A DNA stretch of 64,000 nucleotides, taken from assembly GCF_002808045.1 (NCBI RefSeq), contig NZ_CP025000.1:620001-684000 (forward strand). The letters are read 5' to 3'. A model generated the notes under the pieces. It was not told the DNA's origin, made no database searches, and saw only the letters and a program-made list of their open reading frames with translations. Position numbers and translations under genes: made by a program. Each line of letters opens with the position of its first letter. The stretch's first letter is position 1. Positions 16,263-26,700 of this stretch are shown piece after piece. This DNA comes from Idiomarina sp. X4 (GTDB lineage Bacteria > Pseudomonadota > Gammaproteobacteria > Enterobacterales > Alteromonadaceae).

Positions 16263-18830
16263 TCAGCGTTTGCAACGTCGCACTAACCACGCGACTGGCA
16301 CCAATAACAATAGCCAGGCTGCATTACCGCCGCTACTGCCTGACGCAGCTTCAGTGACAGTAAAACGGACCGCTGCGGTCTCGCTGTTACCCTCGATGTC
16401 GCTTGCGGTCAGGCGGTATTCGTACTCACCGGTAGACAGGCTGCCTAATGACGCAGTGGCCGTATCACCCTCATAATTGACGTTGGACACACGGGTTTCG
16501 CTGCCGTCACTATTCAACCGAACGACCTCGATGCTGGACGTATCTAAGTTGCCGTCAGCGTCGGTCACCATTGCGGTTAATGACACGCTCTGCCCTGCTA
16601 TTGTATTACTAGCCCGAAAGCTTCGTATGGTCGGCGCAATAGCGCGAGGCTCTACCGTGAGAGACACATTAATGCTGGCACTGCCGTCACTGAAGTTGAT
16701 TTGCAGTGGCACAGACAGCGCATCGTCCACGGGCGGTGTCTCACCCGTTAGCTGAATGCGCCGCTCACCTTCAACGGCCGATTCAACTTCTGTCGCGCTG
16801 AAGTTTTCAATAAGCCCCTCAACATCGTTAACAGTAATGGCAACATCCGTCGGCACGTTATACACGCTGATAGCCGAATCCAGCGTCATGACCTCTCCAA
16901 CGCGCTCTCCCTGGCTGATAAATGCCTGGGCAGCGCCGCCTGTCATGGAGTCCGGGTCTACCCACAAACCACTGGACACTGAAAACTCCGCAGCATTGGT
17001 ATTTACCACTTTTAGCGGCAAGTGATACGGGTTATGAACATTATCTTTGTTCAGCCCCGCACTAATGTCGGCCAATGACTGCTTGAGGGTTATTGTCATT
17101 GTTCGGGTAGTGCCTGAGCCGGCTACTTCCCAACTGAACCACTCAGCGGCATTGTCGATACCAATTTGCTGACTGACGTCAGTGCCACTAGCGGTTACCG
17201 GAAGCGCTAGCTGAATAGCGGCGTTGTCGGTGTTTTCATCCGAGAGTTCAATTGTTACCTGAGATTGATCACCGGCTTCCACCAAACTGACGACGTTGTT
17301 GTCGAGTAAGAGGTAGTTTGCAGCGGCGTCGGTATAGTCTCCACTAAAGCTTGCGTTGCTGACAAAGCGCCAGCGGGCGGTGTTAGGGTTAACCTGTTCA
17401 ACGGCAATAACGCACAGGTTGTCATAACCACCGTCAGCTAGAGTTTCAGCCCCATTGGTGTTAATGGCCTGATTAGACGCCGTATCAAGAAGTTGTTGCT
17501 GAAATAACCCTGCAATCTCTTCACACGCATTGGAATAAATCGCATAGTTGTCCGCACCTTCAACTCTCGGCCAGGTCAGCGTTACCTCATCATTCCCTGA
17601 ACGCGTGACTTGCATGCCCGCCACATTTGTTCTTGAGCTGTTATTCGACCAAATAATGCTGCTACGCTGTGCGGCCAAACTGGCATTGGCGGCGTCAATT
17701 TCGGACGCGGCTTTGCCTAACGGTAAACCATAGTTGCTGTCGACAATGTCAGGGCTTGAGAATGCGGCTTCGCTTGAACAGTCGCCGGTGCTAAATTCGC
17801 TGCGACAAACCGAACCATATGACATGGTTGTGTAGAAACGACCTTCGCCTTCAATATAGCCGTAAGGAATATGGAAGTCTTCCTGCTCTCCTTCACCGCC
17901 GCTTGAATTATCAGCGAGGGTATAGCGATCATGACGTAAACCAAAATTATGCCCGACTTCGTGCGCAACCGTACCGTTCCCCATGCACTCTATAGCCGTA
18001 TAGCCGGCGTTTGAGCCACCACTGACATAATTCACTTGATTGTCACTGGTATTAAACTCGGAGGCTCTAAACGCAATACCGCATAGGTCAGGGTTTTCAG
18101 CCCCAACAAAATGCACCACGTCGGCTTTGTAACGATCCACCAGTCGTATTACTCGCTGATCGTTTATAAGCTCATCCAGTATGGTATCCGGGTTCTCATT
18201 GGGAAAGTCGGTTGTGCTTTCTGGTCTGAAAGGCTCTACGCCGGCTATGGTCATGGTGACGGGTAAGCTTGAGCGTTGAAAAATCGCATTGCTGGTATCG
18301 ACTGCACCTTGAATAGCAAGCTCCAAGTCGTACCCATTGTCGTCGGCATAACCCAACAATCGATCATCGTAGATAAATAAAACATCCAACGAATTATCGA
18401 ATAACTGAACCTCGTCTGCCGGGGCCGCCGCTTTATTGGCTAAATACGCTTTCTGAGGCAGCGCCCGCGCATTCACAGCGGTTGTTGTCGTACGCTCTGT
18501 TTTGGGTTGCTTCGGTTCTGCGGGCGATGAATTGGTGTTTTCAATGACCGTTTTGCCGTTAACCACGCGGATGGTTACCGAGCCGACCTGCGGATGAGTG
18601 ATTGAAATGAGCTGGTTGTCACCGCGTCGGTGTATAAAGCCGAGGTGTTGAGTATCGCCGCTGGCCATTTCAAAAGTCAGGCGGTAGCTGTTTTGCGAAG
18701 AAAGCCGCTCTGCGAGGGTCGCTTCAATGAATTCGCCATTGACGTCGAGTTGAATCGTTTCTCCCAGGCTTTGCGCCCAGGTCAACATTGGAGTCAGAGC
18801 GACGATTGTCGCAGCAGCTATTTTTTTCAT
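16263..18830 (-). CDS. Secreted reprolysin-like zinc metalloprotease with GlyGly-CTERM tail
   Basis: 855 residues from the ATG at 18830. MKKIAAATIVALTPMLTWAQ is a signal peptide, and an upstream in-frame ATG at 18860 would spoil it. A propeptide-like region runs to about residue 140. The protease domain follows with HEVGHNFGLRHD at 290-301 (HExxHxxGxxH, metzincin). Fibronectin- and Ig-like segments occupy about 390-820. The tail SSGGNAAWLLLLVPVAWLVRRCKR is a GlyGly-CTERM sorting signal (Gly-rich motif, one helix, basic end). This signal is normally cut by a rhombosortase and linked to type II secretion. No rhombosortase is in the window. It is probably a surface or extracellular protease for protein scavenging. 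Confidence 0.87.
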   Translation of the reverse strand: MKKIAAATIVALTPMLTWAQSLGETIQLDVNGEFIEATLAERLSSQNSYRLTFEMASGDTQHLGFIHRRGDNQLISITHPQVGSVTIRVVNGKTVIENTNSSPAEPKQPKTERTTTTAVNARALPQKAYLANKAAAPADEVQLFDNSLDVLFIYDDRLLGYADDNGYDLELAIQGAVDTSNAIFQRSSLPVTMTIAGVEPFRPESTTDFPNENPDTILDELINDQRVIRLVDRYKADVVHFVGAENPDLCGIAFRASEFNTSDNQVNYVSGGSNAGYTAIECMGNGTVAHEVGHNFGLRHDRYTLADNSSGGEGEQEDFHIPYGYIEGEGRFYTTMSYGSVCRSEFSTGDCSSEAAFSSPDIVDSNYGLPLGKAASEIDAANASLAAQRSSIIWSNNSSRTNVAGMQVTRSGNDEVTLTWPRVEGADNYAIYSNACEEIAGLFQQQLLDTASNQAINTNGAETLADGGYDNLCVIAVEQVNPNTARWRFVSNASFSGDYTDAAANYLLLDNNVVSLVEAGDQSQVTIELSDENTDNAAIQLALPVTASGTDVSQQIGIDNAAEWFSWEVAGSGTTRTMTITLKQSLADISAGLNKDNVHNPYHLPLKVVNTNAAEFSVSSGLWVDPDSMTGGAAQAFISQGERVGEVMTLDSAISVYNVPTDVAITVNDVEGLIENFSATEVESAVEGERRIQLTGETPPVDDALSVPLQINFSDGSASINVSLTVEPRAIAPTIRSFRASNTIAGQSVSLTAMVTDADGNLDTSSIEVVRLNSDGSETRVSNVNYEGDTATASLGSLSTGEYEYRLTASDIEGNSETAAVRFTVTEAASGSSGGNAAWLLLLVPVAWLVRRCKR

Positions 18831-18868
18831 TTTATTTGACCTATTTGAAATCGGTAACATTACACCTT

Positions 18869-18982
18869 GTAGCCTGATGCTATTGCATCAGGTGCGATCT
18901 CTCCGACGGCAAATTACGTGTAAATAATTACGCGGTGGTGCCGTAAGTCAACACCGCACCTGACGTAATAACGTCAGGCTAC
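18869..18982. repeat. Composite REP element between the metalloprotease and mltF
   Basis: TGC-type plus REP (18869-18894), 62-bp spacer, CGT-type minus REP (18957-18982). It is one of the best-preserved copies. Its spacer closely matches that at 8893-8953. The minus head provides the TAG stop of mltF at 18979-18981. Confidence 0.9.
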
Positions 18983-20346
18983 AGCCTACCCTGCTCATCG
19001 AGGTATTTCAGGGTGTCGTAAAAACGGCGGATGTTACCGACGTAGGTTACGGGCTCATCACCACGGGCGAAGCCAAAGCGGGTTTGCCGATAAAACTGTT
19101 TCTGGCGCAACAACGGCAGGCGCTTTTTCACGTCCACCCAACGGTCCGGATTACCACCCTGCTTTTCTGTCAAAATACGGGCGTCTTCCAGGTGTCCAAA
19201 ACCAATATTATAGGCGGCTAGAGCAAACCAGGTGCGATCTGGCTGAGGGATACGATCGGGTATTCGTTCCAACATGCGCTCTAAATAACGCGCGCCACCA
19301 CGAATGCTTTGCTCTGCGTTCAAACGGCTTTTTACGCCCATGGCTTTGGCTGTGGGTAGTGTCAGCATCATCATGCCCCGCACGCCGGTAGGTGACACTG
19401 CCCTTGGGTTCCACAGCGACTCCTGATAAGAAATTGCCGCCAACAACCGCCAGTCTAGAGTGCCTGAGTGCTCTTGAAATAACTCTTTGTATTTGGGCAG
19501 TATGTTATCCACCGCCTCAATGAACAAACTGGTGGTCACGTAGTTAAACTGCTTAACATGACCAAAATGCTGTTCTTTTATATGCGCTAGCCGGCCACTA
19601 CTACGAATTTCCCCAAAGTACTCAATAACAGCGGCGTACAGTGAGTCATCACTGCTCTGTGGCAGTGCCCAACCAATGTCCTGCTCATGTTTAACCGTAA
19701 AGGCGACACTCAAGTCAGGGTGAAAGCGGCGCTGAATATCCAACGCTGTGCTGTCCGTAATGGTGTAATCAATTTCTTCATTGATAACCATGCGCAGCAA
19801 CTCGACCGCATCATGGTCGGTGGTGGCACGCCACTTTAGGGTAGGAATGCTGTTGCCCAGGCTTTTTAGAAATTCATGGTGCGAACTGCCCTCGACCACA
19901 ACAATTTCACCGTCGGTAATTTGCTGCAAGTCTCTGGGGCGTTGCCGGGAGCCCTGCTTAAACACGACCTTTTGGCTGATCACATCATAGGGCGGGCTGA
20001 AACGAAACAGCTGCGCACGCGTGGACGTTCGGTCAATGCCAGCTGCGACAATGTCCACTTCACCCCGGCGCAACATAGTGAATAAATCATTCACATCGAA
20101 GCGCGGCACCATTTCCAGCTCCACCCCAAGCCGGTCGGCAAAGCGCTTTGCCAAGTCATACTCGAAACCCTGCTCACGGTCGTGGTCAAAATAGTAACTG
20201 GTGGGGTTCATTAGCGTACCCACCCGAAGCACTTGTCGTTCCTGCACAACAGTCATGGCGTTCGGTCGGGTTTGAGGGGTACAGGCCGTCAGCGTCGTGA
20301 CGGCCAAAAACAAGGTAACTAAAAAATAAACAACAGACTTCGGCAT
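18979..20346 (-). CDS. mltF: Membrane-bound lytic murein transglycosylase F
   Basis: 455-residue lipoprotein. The signal ends in the lipobox LTAC (Cys22). Residues about 35-265 form a solute-binding-protein family 3 domain (LRVGTLMNPTSYYFD), thought to regulate the enzyme. The C-terminal SLT lysozyme-like domain has catalytic Glu309 in AAISYQESLWNP, then SPTGVRGMMMLTLPTA and AAYNIGFGHLEDA. It cleaves peptidoglycan with 1,6-anhydro ends at the outer membrane. The gene begins 1 bp after the M20 hydrolase stop, an unusual operon partner. Its own TAG stop is in a REP head. Confidence 0.92.
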   Translation of the reverse strand: MPKSVVYFLVTLFLAVTTLTACTPQTRPNAMTVVQERQVLRVGTLMNPTSYYFDHDREQGFEYDLAKRFADRLGVELEMVPRFDVNDLFTMLRRGEVDIVAAGIDRTSTRAQLFRFSPPYDVISQKVVFKQGSRQRPRDLQQITDGEIVVVEGSSHHEFLKSLGNSIPTLKWRATTDHDAVELLRMVINEEIDYTITDSTALDIQRRFHPDLSVAFTVKHEQDIGWALPQSSDDSLYAAVIEYFGEIRSSGRLAHIKEQHFGHVKQFNYVTTSLFIEAVDNILPKYKELFQEHSGTLDWRLLAAISYQESLWNPRAVSPTGVRGMMMLTLPTAKAMGVKSRLNAEQSIRGGARYLERMLERIPDRIPQPDRTWFALAAYNIGFGHLEDARILTEKQGGNPDRWVDVKKRLPLLRQKQFYRQTRFGFARGDEPVTYVGNIRRFYDTLKYLDEQGRL

Positions 20347-20347
20347 A

Positions 20348-21658
20348 TTAGAGTGATTCCAGCGCCCAATTCACATACAGCTCGGTGCCGGTTTTCAGTG
20401 CGTCTTCGTCCGCATAGAAGTAAGGCGAGTGGTTGCTCGGCTCTTTGCTCATGTCACGCTCAGGTGGAGTAACCCCCAAAAAGACAAACATACCCGGTAC
20501 TTCCAGTGCATAGTAGGAGAAGTCTTCTGCGCCTGTCACCAGAGGCACTTCCTTCACTTTGTCAGCACCGGCAATGGCTTTTGTTATTGGTAACATTTGC
20601 TCGACCAGTTCCGGATCGTTCTTCGTGACCGGATAGCCTAAGTCAACGTGTACATGCGCTTCAGCACCATTGGCCTCTGCTGTTTTCTCTGCGGTATGCT
20701 TTAACTTCGCATGAATGTCTCGGCGAATGTCCATATCAAAGTTGCGAATGGTGCCAATAAGGGTAACATCGTCCGGAATGATATTATTGCGCACGCCACC
20801 CTCGACAATCCCAAACGACAGCACCGCGGGCGCTTTAGTGATATTGGTTTGGCGACTAATAATGGTTTGTGCGTTATTAATAATTTGCGCAGAGGTAACG
20901 ATTGGGTCTACGCCACCCCACGGAGTTGAACCGTGCGTTTGTTTCCCTTTAACTGTAATTTCAAATTGGTCAGACGATGCCATCAGTGGACCTTTGCGGT
21001 AGCCAACATGGCCTGTCGGGAAACCGGCCCAAACGTGAATACCGAATACTTTCTCAGGCTTATTCTCGGCAATAAGATCACCAAACAGGCCTTCTTTTAG
21101 CATCAGTTCCGCACCACCTTCTTCACCTTCTGGCGCGCCCTCTTCGGCCGGCTGAAAGATAAACATAACGTTACCGGCCAACTGGTCTTTCATCTCTGCC
21201 AGCTTTGTTGCGGCGCCCATGAGCATAGCTACATGAGTGTCGTGGCCACAAGCGTGCATGACGCCCACTTCATTACCCCGGTATTCCGACGTTACGGTCG
21301 ACTTGAAGGGGACATCGGTTTTTTCCGTTACCGGCAAGGCGTCCATATCAGCACGAAGTGCAATGGTCGGTCCCGATTTACTCCCCTTTAACAACCCAAC
21401 AACGCCAGTATGAGCAACGCCTGTCGCAACCTCCATGCCGAGCGAGCGCAGGTGCTTTTCGACCATTTTAGCGGTTTCAAACTCTCGGTTACTCAACTCC
21501 GGGTTCGCATGAATGTGACGACGCCATTCAATGACTTGCTGCTCGAGGTCATTGCTGACGGTAATTGGCGACTGCTGCGCCATGGCTTGACCCGGCAATG
21601 ACAGTGCCCCCAACGTGGCGCTACTGACCAACAATAAACTGATAGCAAGCTTTTTCAT
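20348..21658 (-). CDS. Exported M20-family amidohydrolase/peptidase
   Basis: 436 residues from the ATG at 21658, preceded by AGGAGA. The open frame extends to 21760 but MKKLAISLLLVSSATLGALSLPGQAMAQ is a clear signal peptide. WRRHIHANPELSNREFETA opens an aminoacylase/hippurate-hydrolase-type M20D domain. Metal ligands are in HACGHDTHVAMLMG, QPAEEGAPEGEEGGA and GIHVWAGFPTG. A dimerisation domain (GKQTHGSTPWGGVDPI) and the late TGAEDFSYY complete the fold. It probably removes acyl groups from amino acids or peptides in the periplasm. Close coupling to mltF hints at muropeptide or envelope-peptide turnover (inference). Confidence 0.87.
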   Translation of the reverse strand: MKKLAISLLLVSSATLGALSLPGQAMAQQSPITVSNDLEQQVIEWRRHIHANPELSNREFETAKMVEKHLRSLGMEVATGVAHTGVVGLLKGSKSGPTIALRADMDALPVTEKTDVPFKSTVTSEYRGNEVGVMHACGHDTHVAMLMGAATKLAEMKDQLAGNVMFIFQPAEEGAPEGEEGGAELMLKEGLFGDLIAENKPEKVFGIHVWAGFPTGHVGYRKGPLMASSDQFEITVKGKQTHGSTPWGGVDPIVTSAQIINNAQTIISRQTNITKAPAVLSFGIVEGGVRNNIIPDDVTLIGTIRNFDMDIRRDIHAKLKHTAEKTAEANGAEAHVHVDLGYPVTKNDPELVEQMLPITKAIAGADKVKEVPLVTGAEDFSYYALEVPGMFVFLGVTPPERDMSKEPSNHSPYFYADEDALKTGTELYVNWALESL

Positions 21659-21758
21659 AATGCTCTCCTGTGCCTCAAGTTGCCTCAAGTTGCCTTCGGT
21701 AAACCCGGGCGGATGGTTGTTCTGGTACTGGGTAATATCCTGCGCTAAAATCGCCGCC

Positions 21759-22235
21759 ATGACAACCGATGAAATTTACATGCGACGAGCGCTCGAGCTT
21801 GCCGAAAAAGCCCAACAAGCGGACGAAGTGCCGGTTGGCGCGGTATTAGTGCTAAACGACACGATTGTTGGCGAAGGCTACAATCAAGTCATTAGCTTAT
21901 CCGACCCGTCAGCTCATGCGGAAGCACAAGCCATTCGTGCCGCTGGGCAGGCTATTGAAAACTATCGGTTAGTCGACTCCACCTTGTACGTCACGCTAGA
22001 GCCTTGTGCAATGTGCGCCGGGCTTATTACTCACGCCCGGGTTAAGCGCTTAGTGTTTGGCGCCAGCGACCCGCGAACGGGCGCGACGGGCACCGCTATT
22101 GAGGTGTTGAACCATGCCTCAATGAATCACAAAGTGGACATTGAAGGCGGCGTATTAGCGGACGAGTGTGGCGACATTCTGCGCCGTTTTTTCCGCGCAC
22201 GTCGCAAATCTGCCGCCAAACCGTCCAATTCTTAA
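21759..22235 (+). CDS. tadA: tRNA-specific adenosine deaminase
   Basis: 158 residues from the ATG at 21759. Deaminates A34 to inosine in tRNA-Arg(ACG), an essential step for reading CGN codons. The zinc site is complete: His53 and Glu55 in SAHAEAQA, Cys83 and Cys86 in EPCAMCAG. RLVFGASDPRTGATG is the conserved RNA-contacting strand. It is divergent from the M20 gene, about 100 bp away, and its stop lies 1 bp from the nhaC-like stop, so there is no room for a separate terminator. Confidence 0.95.
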   Translation: MTTDEIYMRRALELAEKAQQADEVPVGAVLVLNDTIVGEGYNQVISLSDPSAHAEAQAIRAAGQAIENYRLVDSTLYVTLEPCAMCAGLITHARVKRLVFGASDPRTGATGTAIEVLNHASMNHKVDIEGGVLADECGDILRRFFRARRKSAAKPSNS

Positions 22236-22236
22236 A

Positions 22237-23625
22237 TTACATCAACAGCCCCGTGACGGCGTACGCCAAGGTTGCGCCTACCCCCGCCAATAATGCGTAC
22301 GGCAGTTGTGTTCTAACATGGTCAATATGCTCGACCCCTGATGCCATAGACGCAATAATGGTGGTGTCTGATATAGGCGATGCGTGGTCTCCGAAAATAC
22401 CGCCGGAAATGGCAGCCGCAATAAACGGTGCGGGCGGCAAACCGAGCGTCATCGCCAGAGGGATAGCCAACGGCAACATAATAGCAAACGTGCCCCAGCT
22501 TGAACCGATAGAAAAACCGGTAATCGCCGACAATACAAAAATAAGCGGCAAGAGCATCCACAGTGACACCGAACCGTCGAGCACCGATGCCAGGAACTGA
22601 CCCGTACCTAAGTCTCGTGTCAGTCCGCCAAGCGCGATTGATAGCCATAAAATAACCGCCAGCGGCAGTATATTCCACGCCCCTTTGAGAAGGTACTCAG
22701 CAATGTCTTTTAAATTCACCGGTTGCGTCAGCAGTGTGCCAATACTCGCTATGCCGAGTGCAATGTAGATGGCAATGAAGACACTCAACGTGCCGTCACC
22801 TTCAACCAGGACGCCGTCCCCGGTCACCAGCAACATAACCGGCACCATAACCACTAACGAAATAAGGCTGGTCAGCACCACCGCCGTTCCTTTACCAAAG
22901 CTGACGTTTTCATCGGGGCCATCACCCCAGGTGTTTTTCGAGACTTGATCGGGCACCGCATTTTTCTCAAAGGTTTTCATTGGCCCGATATTCCAGTCGA
23001 ACAGAGCGACAAAAAGCGCCAGCAAAACCGCAAATATGGCGTAGAAATTAAAGGCAATAGACTGAATGAACACCATTAACGGTTGCTCAACACCCTGCTT
23101 TGAAATCAGCGTTAAGTTAAATGCGCCCCAGGCATTGAGTGGAATAAGAATACAAATGGCCGCGCAGGTCGAGTCAACAATATAGGCAAGTTTCTCGCGA
23201 GAAATTCCCAGTCGATCATAAATAGGTCGGGAGGTAGTACCTGAAATCATAATGGTGACGTTAGACTCAATAAACACAATAACGCCAAGTACCCAGGTCA
23301 TAAAACGTGCCCGACGCTTGCTTTCTATCCATTGCTTGCGCTCGAGTTTGAGGACGAATTGTTTAAAAGTACCGCCCTTTTCCAAAACACCAAATAACGC
23401 ACCAATACCCAGCGTGAAAAACCACACCAGCATATTGCCGGGGTCTACGAGGGTTTCCCAGGTGCTGTCGAGCGTGCCATAGGCAATGCTTTCCGGGGCC
23501 GGCCAAAACAACAGAACATTCGCCAGAATGATGCCGCCAATAAGGGCTAACAACACTTTTCGGGTAATAATGGCAAAGATGATTGCCAGTAAGGAAGGTA
23601 AAAGGCTCGTCCAGCTCAGTTCCAT
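22237..23625 (-). CDS. NhaC-family Na+/H+ antiporter
   Basis: 462-residue polytopic inner-membrane transporter with about 11-12 predicted helices. Recognisable stretches are IIFAIITRKVLLALIGGIILAN near the N-terminus, FIESNVTIMISGTTSRPIYDRLGISREKLAYIVDSTCAAICILIPLNAWGAF, and SAITGFSIGSSWGTFAIMLPLAIPLA with FGDHASPISDTTIIAS. The last two are signatures of the NhaC/IT superfamily. It probably exports Na+ in exchange for protons, fitting a marine or saline habitat. Some homologues move amino acids or organic acids, so the substrate is inferred. Confidence 0.82.
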   Translation of the reverse strand: MELSWTSLLPSLLAIIFAIITRKVLLALIGGIILANVLLFWPAPESIAYGTLDSTWETLVDPGNMLVWFFTLGIGALFGVLEKGGTFKQFVLKLERKQWIESKRRARFMTWVLGVIVFIESNVTIMISGTTSRPIYDRLGISREKLAYIVDSTCAAICILIPLNAWGAFNLTLISKQGVEQPLMVFIQSIAFNFYAIFAVLLALFVALFDWNIGPMKTFEKNAVPDQVSKNTWGDGPDENVSFGKGTAVVLTSLISLVVMVPVMLLVTGDGVLVEGDGTLSVFIAIYIALGIASIGTLLTQPVNLKDIAEYLLKGAWNILPLAVILWLSIALGGLTRDLGTGQFLASVLDGSVSLWMLLPLIFVLSAITGFSIGSSWGTFAIMLPLAIPLAMTLGLPPAPFIAAAISGGIFGDHASPISDTTIIASMASGVEHIDHVRTQLPYALLAGVGATLAYAVTGLLM

Positions 23626-23667
23626 TTGGATACGTTAGGTTGTGTTTGATACTGGGAGGTTAAAATA

Positions 23668-23704
23668 ATAAACCGCCGCGGGCAATACCAACGGCGGTTT
23701 ATTC
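23668..23704 (-). terminator. Rho-independent terminator of the TonB receptor gene
   Basis: Stem AAACCGCCG with CGGCGGTTT around a 13-nt loop, followed in minus-strand sense by ATTATTTT. It lies about 40 nt after the receptor stop and before the nhaC-like start. Confidence 0.75.
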
Positions 23705-23711
23705 GTTTGCT

Positions 23712-23735
23712 CCTGACGTAATAATGTCAGGTTAC
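23712..23735 (-). repeat. Degenerate REP downstream of the TonB receptor gene
   Basis: CGT-type REP with one stem mismatch and a GTAA head on the minus strand. It lies between the receptor stop and its terminator. Confidence 0.65.
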
Positions 23736-23745
23736 AGCGCAGAGC

Positions 23746-26700
23746 TTAGAAGGTATAACGGATACCTATCTTCGCCTGCCAAGTTGAACGCTCTGGTAAG
23801 TATGATGTCGGTGCTGACGTATCATAACCAGCGTATGGGCGACCATAGACAACATTACCCGTTTCAGGATTAATATCACCCTTAACGAATTGAGTTGTTG
23901 GGCTACCATTAAACAGGTAGTGCTGCTGAGCAGAATCTTCATCGATTAACGCAAGAATGTTTCTTACATCAAAGAACAAAGTAAACTTATGCTCATCCAT
24001 AAATCCTGGTAACTCTTGAGTATAGTTAAAGTCTAGAGTTGTATTCCAAGGACCACGGAATTCATTCATTGGCGCGAAGCCACCTGCGTATTGGTCTAAA
24101 CCAGCTTCTTGTAGTAACGGCAGTAACTGCTCATAAGTTAAGCCATCAGTATACTCTACATTACTGTCATCCGGACCAGTCGGAATATATGGCAGATAAC
24201 GAGGACGAGCTAAGTTTCCTGCGTCACCGAAGACGGAGTTACCATAAGTATCCAATACGTAGCTATATGGACGTCCTGAGTATCTCTCCCAGAATAACGT
24301 AAAGCTTGAGTCATAACCGTCCATTAACTGAGTGGTGTAACTTAGGTTAGCCACAAAACGGTGCTCGACTTCATAGCCTGCCGTGTTTACAAGAACATTT
24401 TCGGCATCAACTGTTGGCGTGTAACGGTAGTTTGACCAAGCCGTTGATGAGCCACCAGCAAATGCTTCAGTCACGTCTTGGTGAGTATAGCTAGTATTAA
24501 AGCTAAGACCGTTATCCCAGGCTTTACCTGCGGTCAACGTCAATATTTTGCTATCACCAGAACGTCCGTTAGTCAGCATCAGGTCGTAGCGAGAGATGCC
24601 GTTGTCGTCACCAATCTCAGACGGAACATGGTTATCTAGCGGGTCATCTGCCACATAAATTGGTCGACCAGCCGAGGTAGTAACTGGGTTACCATTTTCA
24701 TCTAATAAGGTGCGACGACTTAAATCAGTCCAGGCTACATCATCCTGCTTCTTACCATAGATGAATTCAGCACTTAAGAACCAGTCTTCACCTAAGTAGC
24801 CTAAGTCAGCACCGTTCCAGTCAATAGCTAAACTAGAACGCCACTCAGATGGTAACTCGAAGTTAGGGTCGATTGGTGTGACGATGCCGTCACCTGCCAC
24901 TAATGAATCAACAACTTCCTGAGGAACATTAGCTAAATCAACATTTTCTAAGTAAACAGATGAATCTACAGAGCTCGGATCAAAGTTGACTGCACCGATA
25001 CCATCGTTAGTATAAGCGTTTGATATCCATACATTAGGTCGACCACCGCTGTATTTACCAACACCACCGCGAAGGGTCATATCGTCAGCAAAGTTCCACT
25101 TAAACCCGACACGAGGCAAGATAATATCAACGCCATCCAGGTTCTCAGTGTTAGCAAACTGGTAACGCTGAACAAAACGGTCATTCAAACGAGGCTGATT
25201 ATCAGCAAAAATTTGCTCGTAACGAACACCGTAGGTAATTTCCAGATCCCAAGTTGGCGTCCAGGTATCTTGTAAGTAAATAGAATGAGTGCCTTGAGTG
25301 AATATCGCCGCAACGTTATCTACATTACCTGACGGGTGGTTTTTGTATTCAAAGCCAGAAGCCACTTGATTACGGAAGTCTTCAATTGAGTCAAATTCCC
25401 AGGCACCCAGAGTTGCTTCAGCGAATAAGTTGTAAACATCAACGCTAGTGTAGTCGTAACCAGCCTGAATCAGGTGATCACCCTTCAAGTATTCAGCATT
25501 AAACTGGAACTGAGTGGTGTCATTTTGCAATTCATTCGCTTGGCTAGAATAATCTGGACCGATATACGGCTGCTTCACCCGTTTCGATACGAGCTTGACC
25601 ATAGTTTTTGCCCAGTAAAGGAACACGACCGTTGTCGACTTCTTTTTTAGATAGCTTTATTTCAGTTGAGAAGTCTGAGGTCCAGTTAGAGTACAACTGT
25701 GCAGAGTATGCTTTTAACTCTTGAGTATTTGAGTACCAGTTTGAGCTCAGAGTTAACGTACCTGTACTCCCACCATTATTTCTGGTTTGCTGTCCTTCAG
25801 TCGACTGGTAAGTTACCGCTAAACGGTGATCGTTATTGATGTTCCAGTCAATTTTAGCAAGAACTTTCTCATCTTCTTCTACCGGGTTGATATTCCAGTC
25901 ACCTGGCTCTACCTGATAAACTTCACGAGCGATGTCCTGAATAGTCTGAACATCGGAAGCACTGACGTTTGCAAAGTTCGACGCCGTTGAACCTTCAGGA
26001 CCACGCGCAACTGGCTGTGGCTCTTCAGTCTTTTCATAGTTTACGTAGAAGAAAAGAGTATCTTCAATGATAGGTCCACCAAGACCAAAACCTTTCGTTT
26101 TCTCTTCATAATCTAACTCAGGGGCAGTTGAGTCAGGGTAATAACGGTTTGGCTCCGGGTCTCCTGCCAAGCTGTCGCTGGCATATTGGTAAAATACCGA
26201 GCCTTTGAATTCGTTGGTACCCGATTTGGTTACCGCATTTATTTTCGCACCGGTAAAGTTACTATCTTTAACGCTGAAAGGAACAACATCGATGGACACT
26301 TGTTCAATTGCATCAATTGAAATTGGAGAACGTTGGGTTGGGTAACCGTTATTATTCAAACCAAAATCATCATTCTGACCAATGCCGTCAACTGTGATTG
26401 AGTTATATTTAGGGTTGTTACCTGCAACCGTCAACTCACTGCCATCACCGATTTGAGTCGCTAATGGGTTAAGTCTCAAAACGTCTTTTAAGTCTCTACC
26501 ATAAGTCGGTTGCTTCTCAATTTGCTCTTCGCCAAACGAGCTACCAGAGCCACGGTTTAAGCTAGCGTAATTGATTGCTGAACCACTTACTTGTAAGCGC
26601 TCCATTTCGTCCGCTTCTAATTGAGCGTTTAAACGATAAGTTGAGCCAAGCTGTAAATAAATGTCTTGATAAGCCGCGTCACGATAGACGTCAGAATCTA

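Noticed and set aside
25544..25626. Programmed ribosomal frameshift in the TonB receptor
   Set aside because: No slippery heptamer or downstream pseudoknot is apparent, and receptors of this family are not known to use one. A TA deletion or sequence error is simpler.
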